Below are positions 14,301-14,962 of a DNA stretch of 14,962 nt, piece after piece. Each line of letters opens with the position of its first letter. Positions within the stretch are counted from its first letter, which is position 1. Made by a program: the position numbers and the translations under genes. The stretch lies in the NCBI GenBank assembly GCA_036939355.1, contig JALLAP010000727.1, forward strand, positions 1 through 14,962, written 5' to 3'. The stretch is from Thalassiosira profunda. Its lineage: Eukaryota; Bacillariophyta; Thalassiosirophyceae; Thalassiosirales; Thalassiosiraceae. The notes beneath the pieces are model-generated. The model was not told the DNA's origin and did no database searches. It saw only the letters and a list, made by a program, of their open reading frames with translations.

Positions 14301-14962
14301 TCGTTGGACTCTCCCTGGTCGTTGTAGTACTGATCCGTGTCGAATGAGGTGGCCTGGTCCTCCTCCTTCATCGTGCTCTCCCCAGCTTCACTCCCCCCAT
14401 TTTCCCTTTCTCCCACACGCTGGGCCTCGTCATAATTGGCCTCGCCATTCTCGACATTGATCTGCTCCACGTCCATCAACAACTGGGCGCTGCTGTCCCC
14501 GTCCTCCTCGTCCGCGTCTCCCCCTGCCGAGGACTCGACGAGATTTCGGCCGGATATGGTCCAGTATCGCAGGGTTTCTCCCCCGGCATTTTCCACCAGC
14601 CTCCCCTCCCGAATGGCCTCGGGCTCCTCGCTTTTTGCCTCCCTCCGTCTTCTCCCGGGGGGCGTCGGAGGATCAGCCGAGGGGCTGAAAAATCGCAACA
14701 ATCTCCGAGGGTTCGGCTGCCGCTGCCGCATTCGGTTCCGCCGGGCGCGGCTCCCGTCGCCCCCGACGATAAAACCATCCTCCTCCCCTTCATCAATTAT
14801 TTCCTCGTCGGTAACATCCTGCTTCAAATGCCGTCCCAGCGGGTGATTCTCCGGGTAGGGCACCGTCCGCTCGGGGGCTAGGACGCGGTGCTGGGGCAGC
14901 CGCCGAGGAACCGCCGCGGATGCGGTCTGCTGGTCGACGCCGGCGGCTGCTATCGCGGCCCC
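11318..14962 (-). CDS. Leishmanolysin-like (M8) zinc metalloprotease, type I membrane protein (5' end outside window)
   Basis: The frame is open to the window edge, giving 1,214 visible residues; the GTG at 14863 is internal and the true start lies upstream. The first ~250 residues are acidic and low-complexity, as in a propeptide. The catalytic site is HELGHVLGF (HELGH at residues 504-508, plus-strand 13439-13453). It is followed by a third His at 628 in DHWARRLF and the Met-turn at 639 in RTDLMNA, then SLTLAYFADSGWYKVN, a hallmark of the leishmanolysin (GP63) family. A Pro/Ser spacer (SAYPSTSPSYSPSFPP) precedes the protease core, and a Lys/Glu-rich insert lies near 12740-12820. Later come a Cys-rich EGF-like segment (CMREGGVCDYQQGQCLC), one membrane helix at about 1000-1025, and a ~190-residue basic then acidic tail that should be cytoplasmic. 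It is probably an extracellular-facing protease at the cell surface or in the endomembrane; the substrate is unknown. Confidence 0.92.
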   Translation of the reverse strand, partial: GAAIAAAGVDQQTASAAVPRRLPQHRVLAPERTVPYPENHPLGRHLKQDVTDEEIIDEGEEDGFIVGGDGSRARRNRMRQRQPNPRRLLRFFSPSADPPTPPGRRRREAKSEEPEAIREGRLVENAGGETLRYWTISGRNLVESSAGGDADEEDGDSSAQLLMDVEQINVENGEANYDEAQRVGERENGGSEAGESTMKEEDQATSFDTDQYYNDQGESNDQGDGYSKLGGDEEEPPASLYQPIRLRAILTDDETSGSKHLTKAHREILMNDILNPALFAWSRALHVVPVGGGRRRMAGDGGEEYAGANLVVDPTQLFDGASCGPGLDSGLPSVRVPTEHMTQGLEDTDAVIYVSVAFADQGGSLVSTAPEEDPEEGGEESEDKLATLYHLHSGATGPKYAKPMTRKKDVELEASMVAKNETSEPSAYPSTSPSYSPSFPPTELEPFVESRPTCPGTYLASATYCNTDQFDRPVAGVLSLCISDVHDFFHNPEQIKRNVVTTIHELGHVLGFNAQSLAHFRDPDTGEPLTPRDERGDVPDKGVECTGVGVRAKSAIPLPSKDILKFRTVRGGVRTATIVTPTVRRVARNMFGCRTLAGAELQAGEGQMFISDGDEPASMSAGDCIGDHWARRLFRTDLMNAIVDDVAYSLSISSLTLAYFADSGWYKVNTDRLAPPQMWGRNAGCNFVDRKCITSSGQVPAKNNPFFCNNAPEKSPEDDEEEEDTKKEDKKKDKTKKEEEEVAEIHGCDLDSSRKAVCSLVEYELPMPDEFNYFEHARSLDHEHFYGGSDATLDFCPVYEGFVNGRCDDEESKELMEVRGHLEVFGEPNSRCVVGKVEKKRTALCMPIACVIQEQSLMVKVDGYWKPCSYAGQIISVWWNPNDYVVCPDPSRMCPTFYCHDDCMREGGVCDYQQGQCLCASSLNSTIANNTAWFSNYYSYQRFEPCSGEYTVHSSSGSSQVVERIDFALPDYYVENTTLLLDEPRDFDDKVSRMFAQLTGGEVFGLVASFMFCAIMTYIVWSQVVRCYKRRLVGTSLLKARSSVGSLSRMLRSASQASLGNDGHGDNDSLPSHRRPPRGRNPQKDKMVATLMVQNRLELAGLATATSEDSDEKKRSTATQTIVDFSSPSDEEVLVNRSDLPPLEGGRVLAVVGARIVEDERTQAEDDDAQSSATAATQTSQAEMSEFASPLFHDDNEGRGGRRGRMMLRLRRQL

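Overview
The window looks like nuclear DNA of a photosynthetic stramenopile, most likely a diatom. The evidence is a eukaryotic-style FtsZ end, secreted Pro/Ser-rich proteins with PS-x-PS-type spacers, a large membrane-anchored leishmanolysin-like protease, an LRR protein with a tail that I associate with diatom families, a KRBA2-like protein, and a clear 83-nt GT-AG spliceosomal intron. Species assignment is inference; no rRNA, tRNA, CRISPR array, insertion sequence or phage gene was seen. Genes are dense (about nine in 15 kb), lie on both strands and have short intergenic gaps.

Layout from left to right. 1-231 (+) is the 3' end of an FtsZ gene. 448-1298 (-) encodes a secreted Cys-rich protein with two tandem SGWPxCC modules; its reading frame is broken once. 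1657-4709 (-) is one gene, not two: a signal-peptide exon is joined by an 83-nt intron (3720-3802) to a short-chain dehydrogenase exon, giving 989 aa. 4943-6184 (+) diverges from it and encodes a coiled-coil protein ending in an integrase-type HHCC zinc module with no catalytic core. 6297-8042 (-) is an LRR protein, and 8489-9634 (+) a TATDN1-type TatD nuclease. 9660-10500 (-) is a broken gene with EF-hand-like, WW-like and CxxC/CxxC zinc pieces scattered over several frames. 11013-11227 (+) is a possible tiny secreted protein with a twin CX3C pattern and one frame break. 11318-14962 (-) is a leishmanolysin-like (M8) type I membrane metalloprotease, cut at its 5' end by the window edge.

The genes do not form an obvious pathway; this is an ordinary eukaryotic gene neighbourhood. 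About 11 kb of coding sequence (SDR, HHCC, LRR, TatD, M8) is uninterrupted, whereas the interval 9660-11227 holds several frame breaks in 1.6 kb, with one more near 750-816. That clustering suggests either true local decay or a locally poor assembly, and it is the main thing to resolve here. I found no evidence for a wholly new multi-gene system. The best leads are the stand-alone HHCC protein, the tandem Cys-rich modules, the twin-CX3C mini-protein and the broken EF-hand/WW gene.
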